DNA of 64,000 nucleotides from Cellvibrionales bacterium (GTDB lineage Bacteria; Pseudomonadota; Gammaproteobacteria; Pseudomonadales; JAHEIH01), in NCBI GenBank assembly GCA_024639455.1, contig JAHEIH010000027.1:1-64000 (forward strand), written 5' to 3'. A program made the translations under genes and the position numbers. Under the pieces are notes generated by a model, which searched no databases, was not told where the DNA came from, and saw only the letters and a list, made by a program, of their open reading frames with translations. Shown one piece after another: positions 9,018 through 17,595 of the stretch; the stretch's first letter is position 1; each line of letters starts with the position of its first letter.

Positions 9018-9830
9018 TTACTTTTCGTCATCGCAAGGCACGAATTGGCTCACTTTTACGTAATCCACGAGCATCTCAGCGGGCATGCTCTCAAGGTGTA
9101 CTTCACCCCCCAAAGTACCGCCCACCGCCAGATTTAAAATTACATAGAAGGCTTTATTGTCAAATGGCCACTTGTAAGGCTTAGTATCCTCTCGAGTCAG
9201 ACGCGCAAACTCACGGCCGTCTACGGTCCATACCAGCTCATCCTCAGTCCAATCAACGGCATACAAGTGATAGTCGTCGTGCCAGTTTTTTGGCAAAATT
9301 AAAAACTGAGCAAAGTGGGTATTGCCTGGCCAAATTTCGCCAAAATGGGCGGCACCGATCAGCGTGCGTAAATCTAGCTCATCACGCCCAGGACGCTCCA
9401 AAATGTCGATTTCACCCTCCAGCGGCCATGTTTTCTCCGGCTGATCAGGCATCAACCAAAAGGCAGGCCACAAACCAAGCCCATCAGGCACTTTAACGCG
9501 CGCCTCAAAGCGACCGTAGCGCTGGGCAAACTTATCGCGGGTAACGATTTTGCCGGAGGTAAAATGATCTAAATACTTATTTTTTTCAGCGCGGATAACC
9601 ATATTTCCATCGCGCAGCATTATATTGTCACTGTGATAAAACTGCTGCTCGTTATTACCCCAGCCACAAAGATTGCGATCGCAACCATCGCCGATATCGA
9701 AGCTCCACAGCGCTTCGTTTAAGGCCCCTCCCTCAAAGGGTTCAAACAGCGTTTGCTCGGTGCACATTTCAGCACCGTGGGCACCGGCTGCTAGCGAAAG
9801 CGCTAGAAATCCTTTAAAGATTCGCTTCAT
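9018..9830 (-). CDS. GH16 endo-beta-1,3-glucanase, secreted
   Basis: The 270-residue protein has a signal peptide (MKRIFKGFLALSLAAGAHGA) and one GH16 domain. The catalytic motif is GEIDILE, with nucleophile E140, D142 and acid/base E145. WGNNEQQFY precedes it as in laminarinases. It ends at VDYVKVSQFVPC with no extra domain. The ATG at 9830 is chosen because the signal peptide starts there, giving a four-base gap after the GH3 stop; the longer reading from 9875 would overlap GH3. Predicted role: periplasmic hydrolysis of beta-1,3-glucan (laminarin) into pieces for GH3. It differs from the GH16 at the window start, which is a lipoprotein with a longer C-terminus. Confidence 0.92.
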   Translation of the reverse strand: MKRIFKGFLALSLAAGAHGAEMCTEQTLFEPFEGGALNEALWSFDIGDGCDRNLCGWGNNEQQFYHSDNIMLRDGNMVIRAEKNKYLDHFTSGKIVTRDKFAQRYGRFEARVKVPDGLGLWPAFWLMPDQPEKTWPLEGEIDILERPGRDELDLRTLIGAAHFGEIWPGNTHFAQFLILPKNWHDDYHLYAVDWTEDELVWTVDGREFARLTREDTKPYKWPFDNKAFYVILNLAVGGTLGGEVHLESMPAEMLVDYVKVSQFVPCDDEK

Positions 9831-9834
9831 GTCT

Positions 9835-12240
9835 TTACTCACACTTCGTGACAGGCACCACCGAAGTTTTGGCAATGCGAACGTCTTGAATAGTTAATTG
9901 GAATTCACCATTAGCGACCACATCTACCACAGCGTCGACGGCTGACATATCACGTGCAAAACAGGCGGTATCGATCGCTACAATGTGCCAATTGTTCTTT
10001 TCTAGAGCACCGAGCTGTTTAGCAATATCCAAATTGCCTTCACAAGCCTCTTCACAAGCCATCGACAACACAAAGCTATCAGGCGCACCACTGGGCAGGG
10101 TGACAGAGAACTGCAGTGATGAGCCTTGAGCGGCAGAAATATCTTGCGAGTTATCCGCAGCCATACGGAAACCTCCCTCGCCTTTCCATGTAAAGAGCAG
10201 GCCATCCTCTTGCACGTCGATATCGGTGGTTGCCACCCTCAACGCACCCGTTTCAGTAGTAACAATAGAGGCATTGACCGGCACGACACCCGCTTTATCG
10301 CTAAGGCTTAGCTGCCAATCTCCGCGCAAGCCGCGATTAAAAACCACCACATCTGTATCTGCCGCAATACCGATAGACTCTTCCGAAAGTACACGCCACG
10401 GCATGATTTCAGACGCGTAATTCAGACCGAAACCATAGGAAAATAAGATGTCTTCCACCGGCGCATCGGGGCGCTCAACATTGATAGGGGCTTGCGGCCA
10501 GTCGAAGGATAGACGACCGGTGAAATCGAAATTAGGCACACCACTGTCGCGAGCTATGAGCACATCGGCCACGCCGACACCTTCACTTCCAGGCAACCAA
10601 GCCGCTACGAAGGCATCCGACAGATTCAATTCTTCGTTAACCCACATGGGGCGCCCACTAATAAATACAGAGACCACCGGAATGCCGGCATCGGCATAGG
10701 CTTTAGCGCGGTCTAACTCGGCGGGATTGGTGTGAACAAAGTCTAAATGTTCAAGATCACCAAGGCCCTCAGCGTATGGACGTTCACCGAATACCCAAAT
10801 CACCGCGTCGGGTGTTCCATCGGCATCATCCCACTGCTGTAGCGCAACACGTCCGCCGCTGGCCTCTACCGTCGCTTTGATACCATCGAAAATAGACGTA
10901 CCACCGGGGAAGTCGCTGTTGTTGTTACCCGTACCCTGCCAAGTAATCGTCCAGCCGCCCGACTGCTGGCCAATGTTGTCGCTAGCATCGCCCATCACGA
11001 GATAATTCCCCTTGGGTGACAGCGGCAACGAACCTTTATTTTTCAACAACACTAGCGACTTGCGCACCGCTTCACGTGCAATAGCGCGATGATCTGCACT
11101 GCCAACCACCTCAATCGAAGGACGATCGATGGCTTTTTCAAACAACCCAAGTTCCTTCTTCATGGTCAGGATGCGGTGAACCGCTTCGTCAATGCGCGCT
11201 TCGCTGATAACGCCCTCTTTGACTTGGCGGACGGTATTGAACATCAGTTCTTTCCAATCCTCAGGCACCATAATCAAATCAACACCGGCATTGATCGCTT
11301 GGGCGCAATCACTATTGGTACATCCGCGTACTTGGCCGTGACCATTCCAATCACCGACCACCATGCCTTCAAAGCCCATTTGCTCGCGCAGCACATTATT
11401 CAGTAAAAATTTGTGGCCGTGCAGCTTTTCACCATGCCAACTATTAAACGAGGCCATAACACCCTGCACGCCAGCCTCAATGGCACTAACATAACCCGCA
11501 CCGTGAATCTCAACCAACTCTTCAAGCGGCAGGATAACATCGCCTTGGTCGTCTCCCTTAATTGTCGCACCGTCGCCAATGAAGTGCTTGGCGGTCGCTC
11601 CAAGACCTGTGCTTTGAATCCCACCAATCATGGCCTTCGCGTAGTCGCTAACAATTTGAGGTTGATCGCTGTAACTCTCGTAGGCTCGACCCCAGCGTTC
11701 ATCTTTTGCCACCGCCACGGTAGGCGCAAAAATCCAGTCGATGGCCGTAGCAGATACCTCTAAGGCAGTCGCGCGACCGATGCGGTACATCAACTCGCTA
11801 TCTCGCGCGGCGCCAAGACCAATGTTGTGGGGGAAGAGCGTCGCACCGACGACGTTGTTGTGACCGTGCACCGCATCAGTACCCCAAATGATGGGGATAC
11901 CGGCTGTACCCTGCGATGTATTGAGAGAGGCCTCTCTAAACTCAGCGGCTAAACGCTGCCAATCGCTAATCGTTGCCTGTTTATTGGTGTAGGGGAATGA
12001 TCCACCACCATTGAGGATGCTACCAATGCCGTATTTGCGAACATCCGCTGGAGTCACCCACTTAATCTCACCCTGAATCATCTGCGCGACCTTTTGTTCA
12101 AGCGTCATGCTGTCGATCAAGGCGTCGATATCCACACCGCTTTTTGCAGTAGTAGAATCTTCAGAAGTATTCATACACGCGGTAAGACCAATCACTAAAG
12201 CGCTAGCAAGGAGTGCTTTAAAGGCAGATGTAAGTTTCAT
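9835..12240 (-). CDS. GH3 beta-glucosidase / exo-beta-glucanase lipoprotein
   Basis: The 801-residue protein has a lipoprotein signal with LTAC (Cys22). The GH3 N-terminal TIM barrel contains WGTDAVHGHNN (about 119-129), KHFIGDG (219-225) and the nucleophile D297 in GMVVGDWNGHG. The GH3 C-terminal domain follows (HRAIAREAVRKSLVLLKN), and a final 150 residues of beta-sandwich type close the chain, as in marine exo-1,3/1,4-beta-glucanases of the ExoP type. Predicted role: release of glucose from laminari-oligosaccharides in the periplasm. It is followed after four bases by GH16, so the two are co-translated. A perfect inverted repeat lies just upstream of its start. Confidence 0.92.
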   Translation of the reverse strand: MKLTSAFKALLASALVIGLTACMNTSEDSTTAKSGVDIDALIDSMTLEQKVAQMIQGEIKWVTPADVRKYGIGSILNGGGSFPYTNKQATISDWQRLAAEFREASLNTSQGTAGIPIIWGTDAVHGHNNVVGATLFPHNIGLGAARDSELMYRIGRATALEVSATAIDWIFAPTVAVAKDERWGRAYESYSDQPQIVSDYAKAMIGGIQSTGLGATAKHFIGDGATIKGDDQGDVILPLEELVEIHGAGYVSAIEAGVQGVMASFNSWHGEKLHGHKFLLNNVLREQMGFEGMVVGDWNGHGQVRGCTNSDCAQAINAGVDLIMVPEDWKELMFNTVRQVKEGVISEARIDEAVHRILTMKKELGLFEKAIDRPSIEVVGSADHRAIAREAVRKSLVLLKNKGSLPLSPKGNYLVMGDASDNIGQQSGGWTITWQGTGNNNSDFPGGTSIFDGIKATVEASGGRVALQQWDDADGTPDAVIWVFGERPYAEGLGDLEHLDFVHTNPAELDRAKAYADAGIPVVSVFISGRPMWVNEELNLSDAFVAAWLPGSEGVGVADVLIARDSGVPNFDFTGRLSFDWPQAPINVERPDAPVEDILFSYGFGLNYASEIMPWRVLSEESIGIAADTDVVVFNRGLRGDWQLSLSDKAGVVPVNASIVTTETGALRVATTDIDVQEDGLLFTWKGEGGFRMAADNSQDISAAQGSSLQFSVTLPSGAPDSFVLSMACEEACEGNLDIAKQLGALEKNNWHIVAIDTACFARDMSAVDAVVDVVANGEFQLTIQDVRIAKTSVVPVTKCE

Positions 12241-12254
12241 AGTTCTTCTTTATA

Positions 12255-12283
12255 GTGACATTTTGATGAGCTAAGAATGTCAC
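12255..12283 (-). promoter_or_regulatory. Inverted repeat upstream of the GH3 gene
   Basis: GTGACATT (12255-12262) and AATGTCAC (12276-12283) form perfect eight-base arms with a 13-base spacer, 15 bases before the GH3 start codon. It could be an operator or a stem-loop in the leader. No poly-T follows, so it is not a normal terminator. Confidence 0.4.
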
Positions 12284-12344
12284 AAGCGAAAAGTCGCTCA
12301 CATCTGATTGCGATTAGCGGGTGTTTTGGCGCGATGAGACGGAA

Positions 12345-13115
12345 TTACTTGAGGAGATGCTGAATATTTTGTCGGTAAGAGCGACTCACCTTAAGCCGCG
12401 CGCCCCCACTAAGGAGCAATTCAGCCTCGCCTTTCGGCAGGATGGTGACCGAGCTGATGCACTCGGCATTAACGATGGTTGAACGGTGAATTCGCAGGAA
12501 AAAGGACGCATTTAATTTGGCCTCTAACTCCTTCATAGTCACCCGCATAATGTGGGTCTCGCCCTTAGCGTGCACGCACATATAATCACCGGCCGCATCC
12601 ACCCATTCGATCTGCTCAAAGGGCAGCAGCACAATTTCACCGCCATCTTTAATGGCCAGTTTACGGGCCTGGAAAGAACCCTCATCAGCGTCATTTTTGA
12701 TATTGGCAATAGCATTGATCAACGGCGCTTTAATGTCTAAAGCCTCGGAAATCTGCTTACGATCACGCAACCGCTGCACCGATAACGCCAGGCGTTCAAC
12801 ATCGAATGGTTTGAGCAAGTAGTCGATAGCGTTGAGCTCAAAAGCTTGCAAGGCATACTCATCGTAAGCAGTGGCGAACACCACCATGGGCATCACATCC
12901 CCCTGCAAACGAGCCACCACATCAAGACCCGTGGTACCTGGCATTTGAATATCAAGGAATAATGCATCGGGGCGCAGCAACTCACACTGTTCAATCGCCT
13001 CGCGGCCATTGCGACAAACCGCAACAATCTCGACATCCTCAAAACTCGCTAGCCACTTATGCATAAGTTGCGTGGCGAGCGGTTCGTCATCGACAATGAT
13101 GGTGCGCAATGTCAC
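12345..13115 (-). CDS. LytTR-family response regulator
   Basis: The 256-residue protein has an N-terminal receiver domain with acidic residues D9/D10, phosphoacceptor D55 in LFLDIQMPG, and the lysine of LLKPF near residue 104. A C-terminal LytTR DNA-binding domain lies at about 150-254 (IEWVDAAGDYMCVH, FLRIHRSTIVN, GGARLKVSRSY). It overlaps the histidine kinase gene by four bases (ATGA). Both stand at the head of the beta-glucan gene row, so control of the GH3/GH16/receptor genes by this pair is likely but not shown. No hydrolase or receptor gene separates the regulator from GH3, only a 104-base gap. Confidence 0.93.
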   Translation of the reverse strand: MTLRTIIVDDEPLATQLMHKWLASFEDVEIVAVCRNGREAIEQCELLRPDALFLDIQMPGTTGLDVVARLQGDVMPMVVFATAYDEYALQAFELNAIDYLLKPFDVERLALSVQRLRDRKQISEALDIKAPLINAIANIKNDADEGSFQARKLAIKDGGEIVLLPFEQIEWVDAAGDYMCVHAKGETHIMRVTMKELEAKLNASFFLRIHRSTIVNAECISSVTILPKGEAELLLSGGARLKVSRSYRQNIQHLLK

Positions 13116-14260
13116 GCCAAGTTCCCCATGATCAAAGGCATTGTAATAAGCACGCGACCTGATCCTCCTTCACCCAACACCACCTCTAAACTGAAATCGC
13201 CGTCAAACAAAGTAGCTAAGCGTTGATGCGTATTATTCAAGCCCACTCCAAAGCCTTTCTTTAGCTGCTTTTCTTCTTCATTTTGACAATTGGGGAGCTT
13301 TTCAGCAGTATCTTTTACCGCCAGACAAAGACGCCCATTGTCACTTTTCGCGGTAATGCGGATCTCGCCCCCATCCTCCGCAGGAGCAATAGCGTATTTG
13401 ATCGCATTCTCCACTAACGGCTGCAGCAACAACCCTGGAATCTGGGCTCGCTCAAGACCATTCTCTATATCAAACACAACATTCAATCGTTCCTGGAAAC
13501 GGACTTGTTCAATTTTAAGGTACAACCCAATAGCATTTATCTCAGACTGCAAATCCACCAGGTGTTCATGGTCTTTATCGAGAGAGTAGCGCATGAATTG
13601 GCTAAGGCGAACCAACATCGCATTAGCTTTGTCGTTTTCTTCCATCGCCACCAGTGACATGATGGCGTTGAGGGTATTGAATAAGAAGTGTGGATTGAGT
13701 TGATAGCGCAGCATTTTAAGTTTCGCCGTTTGCGCCAAAGACTCCGCTTCAATCAGGCGACGATTTTCTTCTTTGCGCGCCAGTTCCAGTTTCAATAATT
13801 CAGAGTGCTCTTCTTGGAATAAATTGAAGTATTTGATACCGAAGTAAAACGATGACCACGCGGCGAATACGAAGATCGAAGAAAAGTACCATCCACCAAA
13901 CTCCGACCAAAGACCCATCTCACCGGTCATCATGATGAAGGTTTCGATACGGATAGCAGACCAAATCAAGGAAACCATTAAGACCGCAAAAAGTGCCTGA
14001 ATAGAACGCAATAGTATCGATTTTCGCCAGGACGAAGTATATAAAAAGCGTAACGGCCAGCTTAACAGCGCCCCCAAAACCGATTGGAATATATTGTGCG
14101 CGACATAGACCAAACTAGGATCGTTGTACCAAAGGTTGAGACTGAAAAAACTAATAATCGAGTGACCAGACCAACCCACCAGTTGCAGTAACCAGAACTG
14201 GTAATTGCGATTATGTAGCAATTGTCGGACAATATCAGATAGCAATGGGATTCGATACAT
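13112..14260 (-). CDS. LytS/YehU-type sensor histidine kinase
   Basis: The 382-residue membrane kinase has about four transmembrane segments in residues 20-150, a short coiled region (about 150-180), and a His_kinase domain (PF06580) with phosphorylated H191 in QLNPHFLFNTLNAI. The ATPase domain follows, with N box LVENAIKYA and G box GFGVGLNNTHQRL. There is no large periplasmic sensor domain, so the signal may be sensed in the membrane. The gene overlaps the LytTR regulator by four bases, a standard kinase-regulator pair. It diverges from astB across a 222-base gap that must hold both promoters; no clear promoter elements could be assigned there. Confidence 0.92.
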   Translation of the reverse strand: MYRIPLLSDIVRQLLHNRNYQFWLLQLVGWSGHSIISFFSLNLWYNDPSLVYVAHNIFQSVLGALLSWPLRFLYTSSWRKSILLRSIQALFAVLMVSLIWSAIRIETFIMMTGEMGLWSEFGGWYFSSIFVFAAWSSFYFGIKYFNLFQEEHSELLKLELARKEENRRLIEAESLAQTAKLKMLRYQLNPHFLFNTLNAIMSLVAMEENDKANAMLVRLSQFMRYSLDKDHEHLVDLQSEINAIGLYLKIEQVRFQERLNVVFDIENGLERAQIPGLLLQPLVENAIKYAIAPAEDGGEIRITAKSDNGRLCLAVKDTAEKLPNCQNEEEKQLKKGFGVGLNNTHQRLATLFDGDFSLEVVLGEGGSGRVLITMPLIMGNLA

Positions 14261-14482
14261 TATGATTATTGATCCTAAACTCTAAGGCGACACTATACCC
14301 CCTCCAAGCACACATCGACAAAAGGGTTTAAAAACAAGGCGAAATGGCACCCCCATAGAACCATCAACTCAAATCCTTGCGCTTTTTTAATATACCAATT
14401 TGTGACGCACCAAGGCGAGAGCTGACCTCCCAGAGTCATTCTTGAAGGACTAATGTGTTGAGCGTTAAGAAAGGGGAAAAAC

Positions 14483-15820
14483 ATGGAGCATTTTGAAGCC
14501 AACTTTGACGGCTTGGTAGGACCTAGCCACAATTACGGCGGCCTAGCTAAAGGCAATATCGCTTCGCAATCTAATCAATCATTGACCTCCAATCCCCGCC
14601 AGGCCGCCTTGCAGGGGCTGGCGAAGATGCTGACGCTACACCACATGGGCCTAGTGCAAGGTGTGTTTGCACCCCACGCACGCCCCGATCTCAACTCACT
14701 TCGCCAACTGGGCTTTTCCGGTACCAGCCGAGACATTCTCAACAAAGTCGCCACTAAGCATCCAGAACTTTTACAGGCTGTTTATTCTGCCTCCAGTATG
14801 TGGGTTGCCAACGCCGCCACGGTATCGCCTCGCGCCCACACTCCCGATAATAGAGTACACATGACGGTGGCAAATTTAGCCAGCCACCTGCACCGCGCCA
14901 TTGAACCCCCAACCAGCTACAATATTTTGCGCAGCACTTTCCGCGATGAACAGCGCTTTAAAATTCACCATGACCTTTCTTATGGCGCGCTGATGGGTGA
15001 CGAAGGCGCCGCCAACCACACCGTGTTTACTCACGCTTACGGCGAACCAGGCATTGAGATGTTTGTTTATGGCCAACGCAGCCTATATCGTGACGGCCCT
15101 CGCCCCAGCCACTTTCCTGCCAGACAATCGCTAGAAGCCAGCCAAGCCGTCGCCCGCCAGCATGGACTGCCTGAAGAGAGATGTATGTTTGTGCAACAAC
15201 TGCCAGCCAGTATTGATGCCGGCGTATTTCATAACGACGTGATTGCCGTGGGCAACCTCGACACGTTGTTTTGCCACGAGTACGCTTTTCAAGACCAAGC
15301 CCGAGTCATCGACGAACTGCATGATAAAATGCAGGGTAATTTTACTGCGATCGAAGTGCCTGAAAGTGATGTCAGCGTGGCTACCGCCGTCAAAACTTAC
15401 ATGTTCAATAGCCAGTTATTAAAGTTGCCAGGTGGAAAACGCATATTGGTGGTACCTGGTGAGTGCGAAGAAAACATGGAAACGTGGAACTTTCTTCAGG
15501 CGCTCAAGGAAAGCCACCCCGCCATTGATGACGTGCTGGTGGTCGACATCAAGCAAAGTATGCGCAACGGTGGCGGCCCAGCTTGCTTACGACTGCGGGT
15601 GCCAATGGATCACGACCTTATTATGGGCGTCAATCCTGACTGCCTCATTAACGAAGAAAAGTTCAACGTGCTGTGTCAATGGGTCGAGCGACATTACCGC
15701 GATCGCGTCGATGCAGACACGCTGCGTGACCCCGATTTCATGGATGAGAATTTCCGCGCATTAGATGAACTCACGCGCATTCTGAATCTAGGACCGGTCT
15801 ATCCCTTCCAGATGAATTAG
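14483..15820 (+). CDS. astB: N-succinylarginine dihydrolase
   Basis: The 445-residue enzyme is close to the family length. It converts N2-succinylarginine to N2-succinylornithine, CO2 and two ammonia in the second step of the arginine succinyltransferase pathway. The N-terminus NFDGLVGPSHNYGGL is diagnostic. Catalytic residues align with the Escherichia coli enzyme: E174 in MGDEGAANH, H250 in GVFHND, and nucleophile C368 in GGGPACLRL. AGGGG stands six bases before the ATG. The stop codon overlaps the stop of the convergent Lrp-type regulator by three bases. It acts in the cytoplasm. The later enzymes AstC, AstD and AstE are not in the window. Confidence 0.97.
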   Translation: MEHFEANFDGLVGPSHNYGGLAKGNIASQSNQSLTSNPRQAALQGLAKMLTLHHMGLVQGVFAPHARPDLNSLRQLGFSGTSRDILNKVATKHPELLQAVYSASSMWVANAATVSPRAHTPDNRVHMTVANLASHLHRAIEPPTSYNILRSTFRDEQRFKIHHDLSYGALMGDEGAANHTVFTHAYGEPGIEMFVYGQRSLYRDGPRPSHFPARQSLEASQAVARQHGLPEERCMFVQQLPASIDAGVFHNDVIAVGNLDTLFCHEYAFQDQARVIDELHDKMQGNFTAIEVPESDVSVATAVKTYMFNSQLLKLPGGKRILVVPGECEENMETWNFLQALKESHPAIDDVLVVDIKQSMRNGGGPACLRLRVPMDHDLIMGVNPDCLINEEKFNVLCQWVERHYRDRVDADTLRDPDFMDENFRALDELTRILNLGPVYPFQMN

Positions 15821-16290
15821 TCGATCAACTTTCGCAGTGGATAGCCCGCGAAAGGTTTGGGGGTATTCATCACCACGTGGCTAGAAATGTGAACCAAGCC
15901 GGGTAGCGCATCGATCAAGTGGTCAATCACCTTGTTGTAGGACGGCATGTCTGCTGCTACCACCTTTAAAAACACGTCAAAGTTACCGCTGACGACATAG
16001 CACTCCACGACCTCCTCCATCGCCTTCGCTTCACGTAAAAACTCGTTAAACGTCTCACTACTTTGGTCTTTCACGGTAGCGGTAGCAATCACGGTAATAG
16101 AACGACATAGGGTTGGTAGATCGATATTGGCGAGGTAGGCAGCGATGATGCCCGCCTCCTCTAATTTACGCACACGATTCAGGCATGCACTGGGAGAAAT
16201 CCCCACGTTTTCGGCGAGGGCGTGATTAGTAATCCTAGCGTTCAACTGAAGCATCGAAAGAATCTTCTTATTTAATCTATCCATTAACAT
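15817..16290 (-). CDS. Lrp/AsnC-family transcriptional regulator
   Basis: The 157-residue protein has an N-terminal winged helix (DRLNKKILSMLQLNARITN, with recognition helix region ISPSACLNRVRKLEEAG) and a C-terminal RAM ligand-binding domain (VVECYVVSGNFDVFLKVVA). The ATG at 16290 with GGAG nine bases upstream is preferred; the reading frame extends upstream to 16404, but that extension is hydrophobic and unlike the family. It sits between astB (convergent) and astA (divergent), so it is a plausible arginine-responsive regulator of these genes. That is inferred from position; ArgR or NtrC control is used in other bacteria. Confidence 0.88.
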   Translation of the reverse strand: MLMDRLNKKILSMLQLNARITNHALAENVGISPSACLNRVRKLEEAGIIAAYLANIDLPTLCRSITVIATATVKDQSSETFNEFLREAKAMEEVVECYVVSGNFDVFLKVVAADMPSYNKVIDHLIDALPGLVHISSHVVMNTPKPFAGYPLRKLID

Positions 16291-16518
16291 AAAAACCCAC
16301 TCCAAAGGCACCACAAACACCAAAATAAACTTACCATATACAAAAAAATTGTTTTTTTTCAATGGCATAAAATATAACAACACCCACCTAGAAAAACCAA
16401 CCACAAAATATTATTTCGTTTTAGCACCAAAAGATGTATTAAATCGCGCCCAATACTGCAAATTCAACCGCACATTTCGCCCCGAAATTTCTAAAATATG
16501 CGTAATGGAGGAAATATT

Positions 16519-17544
16519 ATGTGGCGTATTAGAGCGTGTAAGTACAGTGATTTGAATGCTTTGTTGGCTCTCTCGAAAGAGGTTGGCGAAGGCATGACGT
16601 CCATGCCACAAACGCAACTCGGCTGGCGCAGAAAAATCGCCCAAGCTGAAGCGTCTTTTGCGGGGCAACCGGATGCGGGCAGCTACTTTTTAGTGCTAGA
16701 GGACATCGGCACAGGTAAAGTGATTGGTACCACCGCCGTGTATACTGCCGTAGGTGAATCACGGCCCTACTATGCGTTGCGACACGACAAACAAAAACAT
16801 ACATTGTTTGTCGAACACGCCATGACAAGTGCCAGCGAAATTGGCTCGCTGTTTTTATCTGCCGAGGACCGCGTTAAAGGCTTAGGTCGCGCCCTATCCC
16901 AGGCTCGCTTCTTGATGATGGCAACATTTCCGCAATTGTTCTCGGCGACTGTCATGGCCTCGTGCCGCGGCTGGTTAGATGACAATGATGACTCCCCAGT
17001 TTGGCACGCCATCGGTCGCGACTACGACGACGTTGATTTCAACGTGGTGGTAGAGCGCATGGCCGAGAGGGGCAACGAATGGTTGGCGAGAAAACTGCCC
17101 AAATCCATGTCACTTCAACACATCAGTCCAGAGGTTGTGTCTTTGCTGGGTGTTCCCCACCAACAATCGGCACCGGCGCATAACATTTTGTTTAGCGAAC
17201 ATTTCGTCCAAAGTGACTTCATCGACCTGGCCGATGGTGGGCCCACCTTAACCTGCCAACCAACGCGTATCGCCTCTTACCAAACGAGCGTGACCGCCAA
17301 GCTGCATATAGCAAATCGTCCTTTAAAAGGCGAAGAAATGTATATGTTAGCCTGCGGAAACCTGCAAAACTTTGAGATCGTACTGTGTCGCGGCGAAATG
17401 CAAAGCAACGGCGTCATTTTAGTTGACGATAGTGCTCAGGTATTATTGGATAAGCACATTAACAAGCGCGTCAAAGCCCTGCAGATCCAAGGCAGTGACG
17501 AGATGTTAAATCGCTTAAAGCACCGACACGATCGCGCGGCGTAA
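16519..17544 (+). CDS. astA: Arginine N-succinyltransferase
   Basis: The 341-residue protein matches AstA, which transfers the succinyl group of succinyl-CoA to arginine in the first step of the pathway. Diagnostic segments are the N-terminus RACKYSDLNALLALSKEVG with GMTSMP, SEIGSLFLSAEDRVKG at about 105-120, and the GNAT-like stretch GRALSQARFLMMA. The ATG at 16519 has GGAGG seven bases upstream; the frame can be read from 16498, but without such a site. It diverges from the Lrp-type gene over a 228-base region and is followed by a DUF1338 gene. A GC-rich hairpin covers its stop codon. Confidence 0.95.
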   Translation: MWRIRACKYSDLNALLALSKEVGEGMTSMPQTQLGWRRKIAQAEASFAGQPDAGSYFLVLEDIGTGKVIGTTAVYTAVGESRPYYALRHDKQKHTLFVEHAMTSASEIGSLFLSAEDRVKGLGRALSQARFLMMATFPQLFSATVMASCRGWLDDNDDSPVWHAIGRDYDDVDFNVVVERMAERGNEWLARKLPKSMSLQHISPEVVSLLGVPHQQSAPAHNILFSEHFVQSDFIDLADGGPTLTCQPTRIASYQTSVTAKLHIANRPLKGEEMYMLACGNLQNFEIVLCRGEMQSNGVILVDDSAQVLLDKHINKRVKALQIQGSDEMLNRLKHRHDRAA

Positions 17545-17554
17545 CGGCCGCGCG
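17533..17554 (+). other. GC-rich hairpin across the astA stop codon
   Basis: CGCGCGGC (17533-17540) pairs perfectly with GCCGCGCG (17547-17554) around the loop GTAACG, which includes the TAA stop. There is no T-run, so it is unlikely to be a terminator. It may limit decay or read-through in the astA transcript. Confidence 0.4.
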
Positions 17555-17595
17555 GATGGCGTCGAAAAACCAATAACGCTCATGAGGCCACGGAT

